This document shows, piece after piece, positions 19,802-28,472 of a stretch of DNA of 64,000 nucleotides. Source of the stretch: a bacterium (lineage in GTDB: Bacteria > Electryoneota > Electryoneia > Electryoneales > Electryoneaceae). Location: assembly GCA_020444425.1 (NCBI GenBank), contig JAHLLB010000020.1, positions 1 through 64,000 of the forward strand, written 5' to 3'. The position numbers and the translations under genes are program-made. The notes beneath the pieces were generated by a model that was given only the letters and a program-made list of their open reading frames with translations, ran no database searches and was not told where the DNA came from. Every line of letters begins with the position of its first letter. The first letter of the stretch is position 1.

Positions 19802-22591
19802 ATGAAACAGCTTTTCCTTTCCATGATCCTCGTCCTGGCAGCCGGGCTGGCGTTCGCTGCTCCCACCGCGCGGATTATGGGCACTGTGAGCGATGCCGAA
19901 ACGGGCGAGACGATCATTGGCGCAAACGTGGTGCTGGTCGGGATGTCGCGCGGTTCCGCGACTGACCTTGACGGCCACTTCCTCATTCTTGCTCTCGAGA
20001 GGGGGCTGTACACGGTTCAAGTTTCCGCGATCGGGTATGAAACGTACACCCTCGAAGGTGTGCAGCTGGACACCGGCCAGCGCCTGACGCTTGATATCGA
20101 ACTGACAGGCTCGGCGGTGAAGTTGGAGACGGTTACCGTCACCGGCCAGTCGGAAACCGGGTCGGAAGAACGCGAGCTGGAAGAGCGGCTGGAAAACGTC
20201 ACCATCACCGACGCCATCTCCGCTGAGACGATCAGCCGTTTGCCGGACCCGGACGTGGCGAACGTTGTCCGTCGCGCGACCGGTGTTTCGACACTGGGTG
20301 GCGACCCGGTCATCCGTGGCCTCGGCGCGCGTTATTCCAAGGTCACGTTGAATGCGGCACAGGTCTCCGGGACTGAACCGAACCGCAGCGCGGTCTCGTT
20401 GAACCTCTTCCCCGCCAGCGTGATGAGCCAGGTGAACGTCAGCAAGTCCTACACGCCGGACCAGTGGGGCGAGTTCGGCGGCGGCTCTGTCAACATGAAT
20501 ACGTGGGACATCCCGGCTGGCAACCTCAGCATCAACGCCTCGGTTTCAACCAGCTACCGTGTCGGGACAACCGGTGACGAGTTCTACAGTTACGCCGGGG
20601 GCGCGTACGACTGGCTGGCGTGGGATGACGGCGCACGCGAGATGCCGGGCGACGTTGCCAACGGCGGCCAGCTTGCACTCGGCGGCCAGTTTACAGACCG
20701 TGGCTATACGGAAGACGACATGATCCGCCTCGGCCGCCTGTTCTCCAACAACTGGGGCACCTACTCGTACAAGGCACCGGTAAACCAGGGGTACAACGTT
20801 TCCATCTCCGACCGCATGCAGCTCGCCGGTCGCGACTTCGATGTGCTCGCAAGTCTGCTCTATGACCGTTCCAGCACCGCGATCGAAAAGGACCTGATCG
20901 TGCTCAAGGGCGGTGTCGGTGAGGCGGCGGACACGATGCACAATTACACCTTCAACGAATACATGCAGAACGTCACCGCCGGCGGTCTGCTCAACCTGCG
21001 CTACCAGCTCAGCCCGTTGCACCGCTTCGCGTTCAATACCCTCTACAACCGCGACATGGAAGACGAAACGCGGTTCTATGAAGGCGTCAACCGTGACCGT
21101 GGCGCGGACATCCGCGACATTCGACTGCGCTACGTGCAGCAGGTTACGCTGACCAGCCAGTTCTCCGGATCACATGCCCTTCCGAACCTGCTCAGCAGCG
21201 TGTTGGACTGGAACGTCACCTACTCGCGCGGCGAACGCTACGAGCCTGACACCCGCGAAGTGCAGTTCGAGTCGGAACCGCTGGGGCTGGAGGATCCGGT
21301 CTTCATCTGGGCGGACGAAGAGCAGAGCGGTTCCCGCTTCTACAATGACCTGTACGACAACACGTTTTCCGGCGGCGCGGACTGGGAGCTGCACCCGATT
21401 GCCGGTGTGACTCGTGACGAAGTTGATCTGCAGATCAAGAGCGGTGTTGCGTTTGTCGAACGCGAACGTGAAAGTGACACTCGCTTCTTCGAATACAAGC
21501 GTGATGCCGGCTTCAACACGCTGTTCATGCAGCAGGATCCGATGCTGCTGTTCGCGCCGAATAATGTCAGCCCGGACATCTTCCTCGTCGAAGAGACGAC
21601 GCGTCCAACCGACAACTACAAGGCGGACATGAGTATCCAGGCGGCCTATGTAATGTTCAAGGGCCGCGTGCTGCCGAAGTTACGCGGAAGTTTCGGCGCG
21701 CGAATTGAGCACGCGAAACAGAACGTCAACACCTTCGCACTGTTTAATCCCGACGACGAACCGGCAGTTGCCGACCTCGAGAACACCGACATGATGCCGG
21801 CGTTGACGCTGATCTACGAGCCGATGGACCGCACGAACCTGCGTCTCGCGGCCAGCCGAACCGTTTCATGTCCGGATTTCCGGGAGTTGAGCCCGTTCGA
21901 GTTCACCGACATTTTGGGCGGACGCGCGGTGCAGGGCAACCCTGACCTCCAGCGCGCCCTGATCGATAACTATGACCTGCGGTTCGAACGTGTGTACGGC
22001 GTTTCCAACCTGTTTGCCGTCAGCGCGTTCTACAAGCAGTTCCATCAGCCGATCGAAACGGTTATCCGGATCACTTCCCAGATCAGTGAATCTTTCGAAA
22101 ATGCAGACGGAGCTACGAGTTACGGCGTAGAGTTCGAATGGCGGCAGAACCTGGGCATGTTCTGGAATCCGCTCGATCCGGTGTCGCTGTCAACCAACCT
22201 GTCATTGCTGCAATCGGAAATTGAACTCAGCGACGAGGCCAAGCTGGCGACAACGTCCAATTCGCGTCCGCTCGAAGGCCAGTCACCTTTCCTGTTCAAC
22301 GTCAACCTGAGTTACATCCATCCCTCGTGGGGTACAAACGCTGACCTGTTCCTCAACGGTTTTGGCAAACGCATCGTCGCGGTGGGGTACGAACCGATGG
22401 CGGACGAATACGAACTCCCGCACTGGGAGCTGGATTTTACGATGCGGCAACCGTTGACCCGTCATCTGGCGGTGAAGTTCGCGGCGAAAAACCTGCTCGA
22501 TCCGGAGTACCAGCGTGAACAGGGCGACATCGTCGTCGAACGCTATTCCATGGGCCGCAGCTTCTCGATTGGTGCCAGCTGGCAACAATAA
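19802..22591 (+). CDS. TonB-dependent receptor with carboxypeptidase-regulatory-like N-terminus
   Basis: The 929-residue outer-membrane protein has a signal peptide (to about 20), a carboxypeptidase regulatory-like (DUF4480-type) domain about 24-105 (IMGTVSDAETGETIIGANVVL), a TonB-box-like ETVTVTG, a plug domain about 115-235 (LPDPDVANVVRRATGVST, VIRGLGARYSKVTLN) and a beta-barrel to a C-terminal aromatic-containing strand. Such receptors import glycans, siderophores or peptides using TonB energy. No SusD partner follows; instead a module A protein does. GGAGG precedes ATG 19802. The gene lies only 52 bases after the lipoprotein stop, so the two are probably cotranscribed. The substrate cannot be read from sequence. 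Confidence 0.92.
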   Translation: MKQLFLSMILVLAAGLAFAAPTARIMGTVSDAETGETIIGANVVLVGMSRGSATDLDGHFLILALERGLYTVQVSAIGYETYTLEGVQLDTGQRLTLDIELTGSAVKLETVTVTGQSETGSEERELEERLENVTITDAISAETISRLPDPDVANVVRRATGVSTLGGDPVIRGLGARYSKVTLNAAQVSGTEPNRSAVSLNLFPASVMSQVNVSKSYTPDQWGEFGGGSVNMNTWDIPAGNLSINASVSTSYRVGTTGDEFYSYAGGAYDWLAWDDGAREMPGDVANGGQLALGGQFTDRGYTEDDMIRLGRLFSNNWGTYSYKAPVNQGYNVSISDRMQLAGRDFDVLASLLYDRSSTAIEKDLIVLKGGVGEAADTMHNYTFNEYMQNVTAGGLLNLRYQLSPLHRFAFNTLYNRDMEDETRFYEGVNRDRGADIRDIRLRYVQQVTLTSQFSGSHALPNLLSSVLDWNVTYSRGERYEPDTREVQFESEPLGLEDPVFIWADEEQSGSRFYNDLYDNTFSGGADWELHPIAGVTRDEVDLQIKSGVAFVERERESDTRFFEYKRDAGFNTLFMQQDPMLLFAPNNVSPDIFLVEETTRPTDNYKADMSIQAAYVMFKGRVLPKLRGSFGARIEHAKQNVNTFALFNPDDEPAVADLENTDMMPALTLIYEPMDRTNLRLAASRTVSCPDFRELSPFEFTDILGGRAVQGNPDLQRALIDNYDLRFERVYGVSNLFAVSAFYKQFHQPIETVIRITSQISESFENADGATSYGVEFEWRQNLGMFWNPLDPVSLSTNLSLLQSEIELSDEAKLATTSNSRPLEGQSPFLFNVNLSYIHPSWGTNADLFLNGFGKRIVAVGYEPMADEYELPHWELDFTMRQPLTRHLAVKFAAKNLLDPEYQREQGDIVVERYSMGRSFSIGASWQQ

Positions 22592-22735
22592 GTGCCCGTG
22601 TCCGCTTGCGGACGCGGATGCGAGTCAGTCTGCGATAACCAGGACCTACCGCTGTCAGAATACTTGTGGACACGGACCCGAACACCAAGGATAGAACGAA
22701 CTTCAGATACAACGCAGTATGGAGGAGGAAGATCG

Positions 22736-23848
22736 ATGAAGACCCGTGTGATTGTTCTTTGCCTGCTGATGCTCGCGGGCGCAGGATTCGCTCAGACGCA
22801 GCATTTCGAACCCGTCGACCCGACCGGGCAGGTGTACAACGTGTCGGCGCGCGGTATTTACATCGAAGGTCTCGCGCTGCAGCTCGGCGATGAGGTTGGC
22901 ATTTTTGATGGCGACTTGTGCGTCGGTGCGAAGATTGTGACGCAGCCAGTCAACGTCAGCGCCGGCCAGTTCCTGACAATTCCAGCGCAGGAAGGTGATG
23001 ACAACCTGCAATTGCCGGGCTTTACGCCGGGCAACGACATCAATGTGATCGTGTGGCAGAAGCACAACGACACCGAAATCGACATCACAGAGGAGTGGGC
23101 GCTGGGTGACGGCACCTTTGGCTCCGGTGTTGCCGCGATCATGCACCCGATCTTCCACGGTGACCCGTCGATCCAGGGACCGGCGCACTTTATCCCGGTT
23201 GAACCGGCGGACCCGCAGGACATCAACACCCCGGCGTACGGCGTGGTGGTGGAAATGGCCACGCTCGACAGCGATCCGCTTGAGCCGGGCGATGAAATCG
23301 CGGTCTATGACGGCGATTTGTGTGTCGGCGCAGCGAAACTGCCGTACGTCCTCGATGACGATTCTTCGCTGTTGTTCATGACCTGGGGCGCCTACAACAG
23401 CGCAGATGGCTACACGGTTGGGAACGAGTTGTTGGTGCATGTCTGGGATTCGTCGGCGGAAATAGAAATTGCGGGAACACCGGATTTCTACCAGGGAGCG
23501 ACGTTCGAATCCGACCCTTTTGCGATCGTCTCGTCGTTGCAATCGTCAGACGTTAACGACGCACCGGCCGCCTCGTTGCCGGACGGATTTGAGATCGTCA
23601 ACGTGTATCCGAACCCGTTCAACGCCGCGTTAACTGTGCAAGTCGCGTTGCCCGCGCCGGGCGAGGTGTCGCTGGCGGTGTGGGATGTGCTGGGACGCCA
23701 TGTTGCGACAATCGCAGCGGGTAGCTTGTCCGCCGGTGAACATGGCATCACGTGGAACGCAGCCGGGACACCGTCCGGCGTGTATTTCGTGCGCGCGTCT
23801 TTCGCCGGTGAGGCGATGGGCCTGCGCAAAGTGACGCTCTTGAAGTAA
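22736..23848 (+). CDS. secreted T9SS protein with two copies of module A
   Basis: The 370-residue protein has a signal peptide (ending GAGFAQ), then two copies of module A: residues about 22-140 (HFEPVDPTGQVYNV, then GDEVGIFDGDLCVGAKIV) and about 153-265 (HFIPVEPADPQ, then GDEIAVYDGDLCVGAAKL), and a C-terminal type A T9SS sorting domain from about 286 (YPNPFNAALTVQV to the end GVYFVRA...LRKVTLLK). The T9SS domain targets the protein through the outer membrane and is then removed or used for attachment. The function of module A is unknown. GGAGGAGG lies before ATG 22736. It follows the TonB receptor by 144 bases and may share its transcript. Confidence 0.85.
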   Translation: MKTRVIVLCLLMLAGAGFAQTQHFEPVDPTGQVYNVSARGIYIEGLALQLGDEVGIFDGDLCVGAKIVTQPVNVSAGQFLTIPAQEGDDNLQLPGFTPGNDINVIVWQKHNDTEIDITEEWALGDGTFGSGVAAIMHPIFHGDPSIQGPAHFIPVEPADPQDINTPAYGVVVEMATLDSDPLEPGDEIAVYDGDLCVGAAKLPYVLDDDSSLLFMTWGAYNSADGYTVGNELLVHVWDSSAEIEIAGTPDFYQGATFESDPFAIVSSLQSSDVNDAPAASLPDGFEIVNVYPNPFNAALTVQVALPAPGEVSLAVWDVLGRHVATIAAGSLSAGEHGITWNAAGTPSGVYFVRASFAGEAMGLRKVTLLK

Positions 23849-23850
23849 CA

Positions 23851-23920
23851 GACAGGAAAAGCCAGGCACAGATAGGAACAGATTGCAAAAGACGCAACGG
23901 ACGCAAAAGATGTGACAGAC
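23851..23920. repeat. 10-nt then 9-nt degenerate tandem array
   Basis: Units GACAGGAAAA, GCCAGGCACA, GATAGGAACA, GATTGCAAAA (23851-23890) resemble the 10-nt array beside the four-helix-bundle gene at 59719. They merge into 9-nt units GCAAAAGAC, GCAACGGAC, GCAAAAGAT, GTGACAGAC (23885-23920), the reverse complement of the unit at 125-223. The array starts two bases after the stop of the gene at 22736. Confidence 0.75.
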
Positions 23921-23978
23921 GCGTCTGCCCAGTCCGCAAAAGAGCGGGTCGGGTTCAAGCATCCGGATTGCACAATGC

Positions 23979-24006
23979 GGGGACACTTTGGGGACAAAGT
24001 GTCCCC
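23979..24006. repeat. GGGGAC-type intergenic hairpin, copy 2
   Basis: GGGGACACTTTG (23979-23990) and CAAAGTGTCCCC (23995-24006) are perfect 12-bp arms with a four-base loop. Same family as 71-101, with a different inner stem. Confidence 0.9.
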
Positions 24007-24024
24007 CGTTTTCCTCAGTCTGTC

Positions 24025-24068
24025 ATCGTACCCGCGTTCAGAAAACTGGTATCGTACCCGCGTTCAGA
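24025..24068. repeat. direct repeat ATCGTACCCGCGTTCAGA
   Basis: Two exact 18-base copies at 24025-24042 and 24051-24068, separated by eight bases. No known meaning; could be a binding-site pair or slippage duplication. Confidence 0.85.
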
Positions 24069-24280
24069 TCGGCACACCTGGATTGTCTTCGTTCCGGATC
24101 GTGCTCCTCCATGAGAGCCCTCCAATTCCATTAAATAAGAAACTCCCGAAAAACCAATACGCACCAAACACTGCATTGCGATCCTCTCGCCGTATTCATG
24201 GCGCTGCAGTACACGACACGTTCTCCGGGAGGCCGGATAACGTAACTACAGAGTTTACCTGTTTTTCAGGAGGATTATCC

Positions 24281-25381
24281 ATGTTTCGTAGGACCACTCT
24301 GTCCGTTCTGCTGCTCGCGCTTTTTGCCATCGTACCCTTGGCGAACGCTCAGCACTTTACCCCTGTCGATCCGACAGGTCTTCCGTACGCGATTGCGATT
24401 GAGTACGGCAAGATTGGCAACACGGCGCTGAAGACTGGTGACGAAGTTGCCGCGTTTGATGGTGACCTGTGCGTCGGTGCCGCGATCGTCGATGGCCGTG
24501 TCACGCCGGAAACCGCCCTTGGCTTCACTGCCTGGGAAGAAGATTCCAACCAGGGTCTCGTCGGCTTCGCCGATGGCAACCCGATTGAAATCCGCATTTG
24601 GCGTCAAGGCCAGGGCGAATTCGTCGCGACCGCGAACTGGGCGGCCGGCGGTAACTTTGGCGACGGTTTCGGTTCCGTGGCGAGCACCATCACCGGCGGC
24701 AACCCGCTTCCAGTCGTTGTTGACATCTACCCGAACGGTGACCCGGTCATTCCGTTTGGTGGTGGCTACTTCTTCTACCACGTGATGCTGCAGAACCTGT
24801 CCCAGATCACTGGCCAGGTCAACGTCACGATCCAGTACGAAATCCCGGGCGGCCAGACCTACACCGCAGCCGCAGCGAACATTACCCTCAACGGTGGCCA
24901 GACGATCAACGTCAACCGTGAGCAGTATGTCTCCCAGAACTTCCCGACGGGTGATTTCTGGTACGTGATCACCGTGCGCTACGGTCAGCTGACCCTGTGC
25001 TCGGACGTGATGACTGCCGAAAAGCTCGGTAGTGTTGTGGATGGCGCGACGCCGGAATTCGTCTATGACGAAGCTGTGGCTGAAATTGCCGACATGGGCG
25101 CCACCGTGAACCTGCCGGACGAATTCGGTCTGGGCAATGCCTACCCGAATCCGTTCAACCCGACCACCACGCTGAGCCTCGCTCTGCCGGCCGCCGGTCA
25201 GGTGAAGGTGGCTGTGTTCAACACGCTCGGCCGCCAGGTTGCCGTGCTGAACAACAGCGTCCTCGATGCAGGCAACCACAGCATGGTGTTCGATGGTTCG
25301 CGTCTCGCCAGTGGTGTGTACTTCATCCAGGCGACCGCCGGTGCTGAAACCGCGATCCAGAAGGTCACCCTGATGAAGTAA
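24281..25381 (+). CDS. secreted T9SS protein with modules A and B
   Basis: The 366-residue protein has a signal peptide (ending ANAQ), one copy of module A (about 24-140: HFTPVDPTGLPYAI, then GDEVAAFDGDLCVGAAIV), one copy of module B (about 150-250: DPVIPFGGGYFFYHVMLQN, ending near VRYGQLTL) and a C-terminal T9SS type A domain from about 285 (YPNPFNPTTTLSLALP to GVYFIQA...KVTLMK). No catalytic domain is seen, so the protein is probably structural, adhesive or ligand-binding. The ribosome-binding site CAGGAGGA precedes ATG 24281 and a strong terminator follows. It is the only protein here that carries both shared modules, linking the two sets. Confidence 0.85.
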   Translation: MFRRTTLSVLLLALFAIVPLANAQHFTPVDPTGLPYAIAIEYGKIGNTALKTGDEVAAFDGDLCVGAAIVDGRVTPETALGFTAWEEDSNQGLVGFADGNPIEIRIWRQGQGEFVATANWAAGGNFGDGFGSVASTITGGNPLPVVVDIYPNGDPVIPFGGGYFFYHVMLQNLSQITGQVNVTIQYEIPGGQTYTAAAANITLNGGQTINVNREQYVSQNFPTGDFWYVITVRYGQLTLCSDVMTAEKLGSVVDGATPEFVYDEAVAEIADMGATVNLPDEFGLGNAYPNPFNPTTTLSLALPAAGQVKVAVFNTLGRQVAVLNNSVLDAGNHSMVFDGSRLASGVYFIQATAGAETAIQKVTLMK

Positions 25382-25433
25382 TCGGTACCAGACACTCAGC
25401 CTGATTCATGCAGGCTATGAAGTCCCGGAAAGG

Positions 25434-25456
25434 CCCCAGTTCTCCCTGGGGTTTTT
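25434..25456 (+). terminator. Rho-independent terminator
   Basis: CCCCAG (25434-25439) pairs with CTGGGG (25446-25451), followed by five T residues; 53 bases after the stop of the gene at 24281. Confidence 0.88.
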
Positions 25457-25465
25457 CCTCTCTCA

Positions 25466-25492
25466 GGCTATAGGCGATGGGCTGTGGGCGGC
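25466..25492. repeat. 7-nt degenerate array GGCTATA/GGCGATG/GGCTGTG
   Basis: Three to four 7-nt units following the terminator; the reverse complement matches units such as ATAGCCC and ATCGCCC at 29926-29974 and 41489-41535. Confidence 0.65.
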
Positions 25493-25787
25493 CGCGCGTG
25501 GCCCGGCCGGGTACCGTTGCCAGGTCGGGTGTCATGGTGTGTATCCAGAGGTGGTATTCCGAACCATGTTATGCGACTGCGTGGGTGCCGTTAGGGTTTG
25601 ATTTGCTTGCTAAAGCTAATAAAAACAGCTCTATTGATTATAGACATTACGTCTTTTGCGGGTTGTGTTCGGCTCCCCAAACACGGCTCAAACCATCCCC
25701 CGACACCTCCCTCATGAGCCGGATCAACCTTCCGCGTACGTCCAATTGACGAATTCACGAAGCAACCTGAACTCATGGAGGAGTACA

Positions 25788-28238
25788 ATGCGTACCCTGA
25801 TGTCCGTGCTTTTTGCTGTACTGTTGCTCGCCGGAGCGGCGAACGCGCAGTTCACCCTGACTCTGCTGCACAACAATGACGGCGAGTCGCAGTTGATCAA
25901 TCTTGGCGGCGACCTGGAAGATTTTGGTGGTGTCGCGCACTTTGCCAGCCTCGCGGATTCCTGCAAGGCATGGGCGGATGCGAACACCGACGGTTACCTG
26001 ATGGTCACTTCCGGCGACAATTTCCTGCCCGGCCCGGAGTGGAATGCCAGCCTCAACGATGGCATTTACTATGACGCCGTCGCAATCGACCTGCTCGGCT
26101 ACAACACCTTGTGCCTTGGCAACCATGACTTTGACGCCGGCCCGGATGCGTTGGCCGAGTTCATTGACGAAGCCAATGTCTACACCTCCCCGACCTGGCT
26201 CAGTTGCAACCTCGACTTCAGCAACGAGCCGAATCTGCAGGCGCATGTCGACAACGGCCGCATTGCCAGCAGCAGGATCATTGACGTCAACGGCACCCTG
26301 GTCGGAATCGTCGGCGCGACCACCCCGAACCTCGATTTCATCTCAAGCCCCGGCGATGTCATCATCAACGATGACGTGGTCGCAGCGGTGCAGACCGAAA
26401 TCGACGACTTGAGCAACAACGGTGCAGAGATCATCATCCTGATCTCCCACCTTCAGGGCATCGTTGAAGACCTCGCGATCATTCCGGAGCTCAGCGGCCT
26501 CGACGTCGCGGTTGCCGGCGGTGGCGACGAGCTGCTCGCCAATGATGGCGACCTTCTGGTCCCGGGTGATGACGATGAGGTATATGGCGCGTATCCGTTG
26601 ACTGCGACCAACCTTGATGGCGACTTGGTTCCGGTGGTCACCACCAGCGGCAACTACGCCTACCTCGGCCAGATCGTGCTCAACTTCGACGCCAACGGCG
26701 ACCTGGTGGACTGGGATGCCAATAACAGCGGCCCGAAGCGTGTGGCGAACGAAAACCATGCGGATGGTGTCCCGGCCAACACGATGATGCAGACGATGGT
26801 CGTCGATCCGGTCGCGGCCTACGTTGCGAACCTCGGCGCGAACATCATCGCCAACTCGGACGTCGACCTGGATGGTATCCGCAACCACGTGCGTGGTTTC
26901 GAGACCAATCAGGGCAATCTGATTGCTGACGCGATGCTCGCAGTCGCGATGGACCGTTACATGGACTTCGGCGCTCCGATGCCGACAGTTGCGTTCCAGA
27001 ACGGCGGCGGTATCCGGAATGATGCGATCATTTCCGCCGGTGACATCTCCGAGCTGAACACGTTTGATATCCTTCCCTTCGGCAACATCCTCTCGATCGT
27101 GGAAGATGTAGACCCGATGCAGTTCAAGGCGATCATGGAAAATCACGTCGCAGCGATCAACGGTGGCAGCGGCACCGGTCGTTTCGGCCAGGTAGCCGGC
27201 TACCGTTTCGAGTACGATGCGACCTTCCAGGCGCAGGAGTACGACACCGACGGCAACATCACCACTCCGGGCGAACGCGTCCGCAATGCGTGGTTGGCTG
27301 ACGGTACCGTACTGGTCGAAGACGGCGTGGTCAACATGGACGCCCCGCACCAGAACATCGTCGTTGGTGACTTCATCGCCGGTGGTGGTGACGAGTACCC
27401 GTTCCAGGGCTTGAACTTCACCCGCCTTGGCATTTCCGACCAGCAGACGCTGGCGACGTACCTGTCCGACATGGGCACGGTGCTGGAGAAGGACTACCCG
27501 CGTGGTGGTGAGATGCGCGTTGTCCGTCTCGACCAGCCGTTGGATCTCGAGGCTGGCCCGATGTTCGGAGTGATGCCAACGGTTCCGGCGGAAGGTGGCT
27601 ACTTCCCGTTGACCGCGACGATCAGCAACCTGACCGCGGATGAGATGATGTACGATGCGTGGGTCGATGTCTGGGGTCCGAGCGGGCTGCAGGGTGAGAT
27701 CCACAGCGGTGTCAAGATGTACATGGACGTGACCATTTTTGGCAACGCCATGGACAGCTACAACGCGGTGCAGTTTGTCCCGGGTTACGCGCCGGAAGGC
27801 ATCTGGCTTTACATCGTTAACATCGGCCACTACCCGAACGAAGTGATCGCGCGCGACTGGTTCGGCTTCGTGAAGGAAGGCATTGATCCGTCCGCGACCG
27901 GCGACTGGATGATCAAGCTGAACACCGGTGACGTGGAAGCCACGGATGCAGCCACCGTGTCTGAACTGCCAACAGAGTTCGCGGTTGGCCAGGCCTACCC
28001 GAACCCGTTCAACCCGACCACCACGCTGAGCGTCAGTCTTCCGGAAGCTGCCAGACTGAGTATCGCAGTGTTCAACGTGATGGGTCAGCAGGTTGCGGAA
28101 ATCGCCAACGGTTCGTACACCGCCGGCACCCACAACCTCGTGTTCGATGCAAATGGACTGGGGAGCGGCGTCTACTTTGTCCGCACTCAGGTGCCGGGTC
28201 ACCTCAACCAGCTGCAGAAGGTAATGCTGGTTCGCTAA
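25788..28238 (+). CDS. secreted 5'-nucleotidase/metallophosphatase-family T9SS protein
   Basis: The 816-residue protein has a signal peptide (ANAQ, about 20), a metallophosphatase domain (about 22-300), a 5'-nucleotidase C-terminal domain (about 345-545; FQNGGGIRNDAIISAGDI and DILPFGNIL), module B (about 598-700) and a T9SS type A domain (about 735-816). Metal-site motifs are partly kept: SGDN (75-78), GNHDFD (111-116) and ISHLQG (219-224), but the first motif reads HNNDGES instead of the usual ND-x-HG, and the GHSH box reads GGGDE. Enzymes of this family hydrolyse nucleotides or sugar phosphates outside the cell. The altered ligands suggest a divergent subfamily; activity is uncertain. GGAGGAG precedes ATG 25788. 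Confidence 0.85.
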   Translation: MRTLMSVLFAVLLLAGAANAQFTLTLLHNNDGESQLINLGGDLEDFGGVAHFASLADSCKAWADANTDGYLMVTSGDNFLPGPEWNASLNDGIYYDAVAIDLLGYNTLCLGNHDFDAGPDALAEFIDEANVYTSPTWLSCNLDFSNEPNLQAHVDNGRIASSRIIDVNGTLVGIVGATTPNLDFISSPGDVIINDDVVAAVQTEIDDLSNNGAEIIILISHLQGIVEDLAIIPELSGLDVAVAGGGDELLANDGDLLVPGDDDEVYGAYPLTATNLDGDLVPVVTTSGNYAYLGQIVLNFDANGDLVDWDANNSGPKRVANENHADGVPANTMMQTMVVDPVAAYVANLGANIIANSDVDLDGIRNHVRGFETNQGNLIADAMLAVAMDRYMDFGAPMPTVAFQNGGGIRNDAIISAGDISELNTFDILPFGNILSIVEDVDPMQFKAIMENHVAAINGGSGTGRFGQVAGYRFEYDATFQAQEYDTDGNITTPGERVRNAWLADGTVLVEDGVVNMDAPHQNIVVGDFIAGGGDEYPFQGLNFTRLGISDQQTLATYLSDMGTVLEKDYPRGGEMRVVRLDQPLDLEAGPMFGVMPTVPAEGGYFPLTATISNLTADEMMYDAWVDVWGPSGLQGEIHSGVKMYMDVTIFGNAMDSYNAVQFVPGYAPEGIWLYIVNIGHYPNEVIARDWFGFVKEGIDPSATGDWMIKLNTGDVEATDAATVSELPTEFAVGQAYPNPFNPTTTLSVSLPEAARLSIAVFNVMGQQVAEIANGSYTAGTHNLVFDANGLGSGVYFVRTQVPGHLNQLQKVMLVR

Positions 28239-28314
28239 GCCGCAATCCATTGCTTGTCAGAAATGACCAGTGTTGCACGGCAGCCCTGCAAACCTGCAGG
28301 ACTTGCCTCTGGAC

Positions 28315-28348
28315 GAGACGGGATCGGCAGACATGCCGACCCCGTCTC
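28315..28348 (+). terminator. strong hairpin after the nucleotidase-like gene
   Basis: GAGACGGGATCGGC (28315-28328) pairs with GCCGACCCCGTCTC (28335-28348) with one mismatch, followed by TCGTTTCG. T-run is poor, so termination is likely but not certain. Confidence 0.7.
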
Positions 28349-28472
28349 TCGTTTCGCGTGGTCCGGTTCGAGCTTTAATACCGGGTCGGGCAGTGATTCC
28401 CCATCGTCACGGAGCATGTGCTATATTTCATCCCCGTTGACGGGTCCAATCCGATTGTCGTTTGAGGTTGAA

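Larger units (their letters stand above)
23849..24280. other. repeat-rich intergenic region
   Basis: No gene. It holds 10-nt-like units (23851-23890), a 9-nt array (23885-23920), a GGGGAC hairpin (23979-24006) and a direct repeat (24025 and 24051), then the leader of the next gene. Confidence 0.7.
25382..25787. other. intergenic region with terminator and 7-nt array
   Basis: No gene. It holds a terminator (25434-25456), a short 7-nt array (25466-25486) and an AT-rich stretch (25600-25650) likely to be the leader of the nucleotidase-like gene. Confidence 0.6.

Noticed and set aside
26343..28250. 635-residue minus-strand frame opposite the nucleotidase-like gene
   Set aside because: Antisense shadow of a GC-biased gene; no recognisable protein features.
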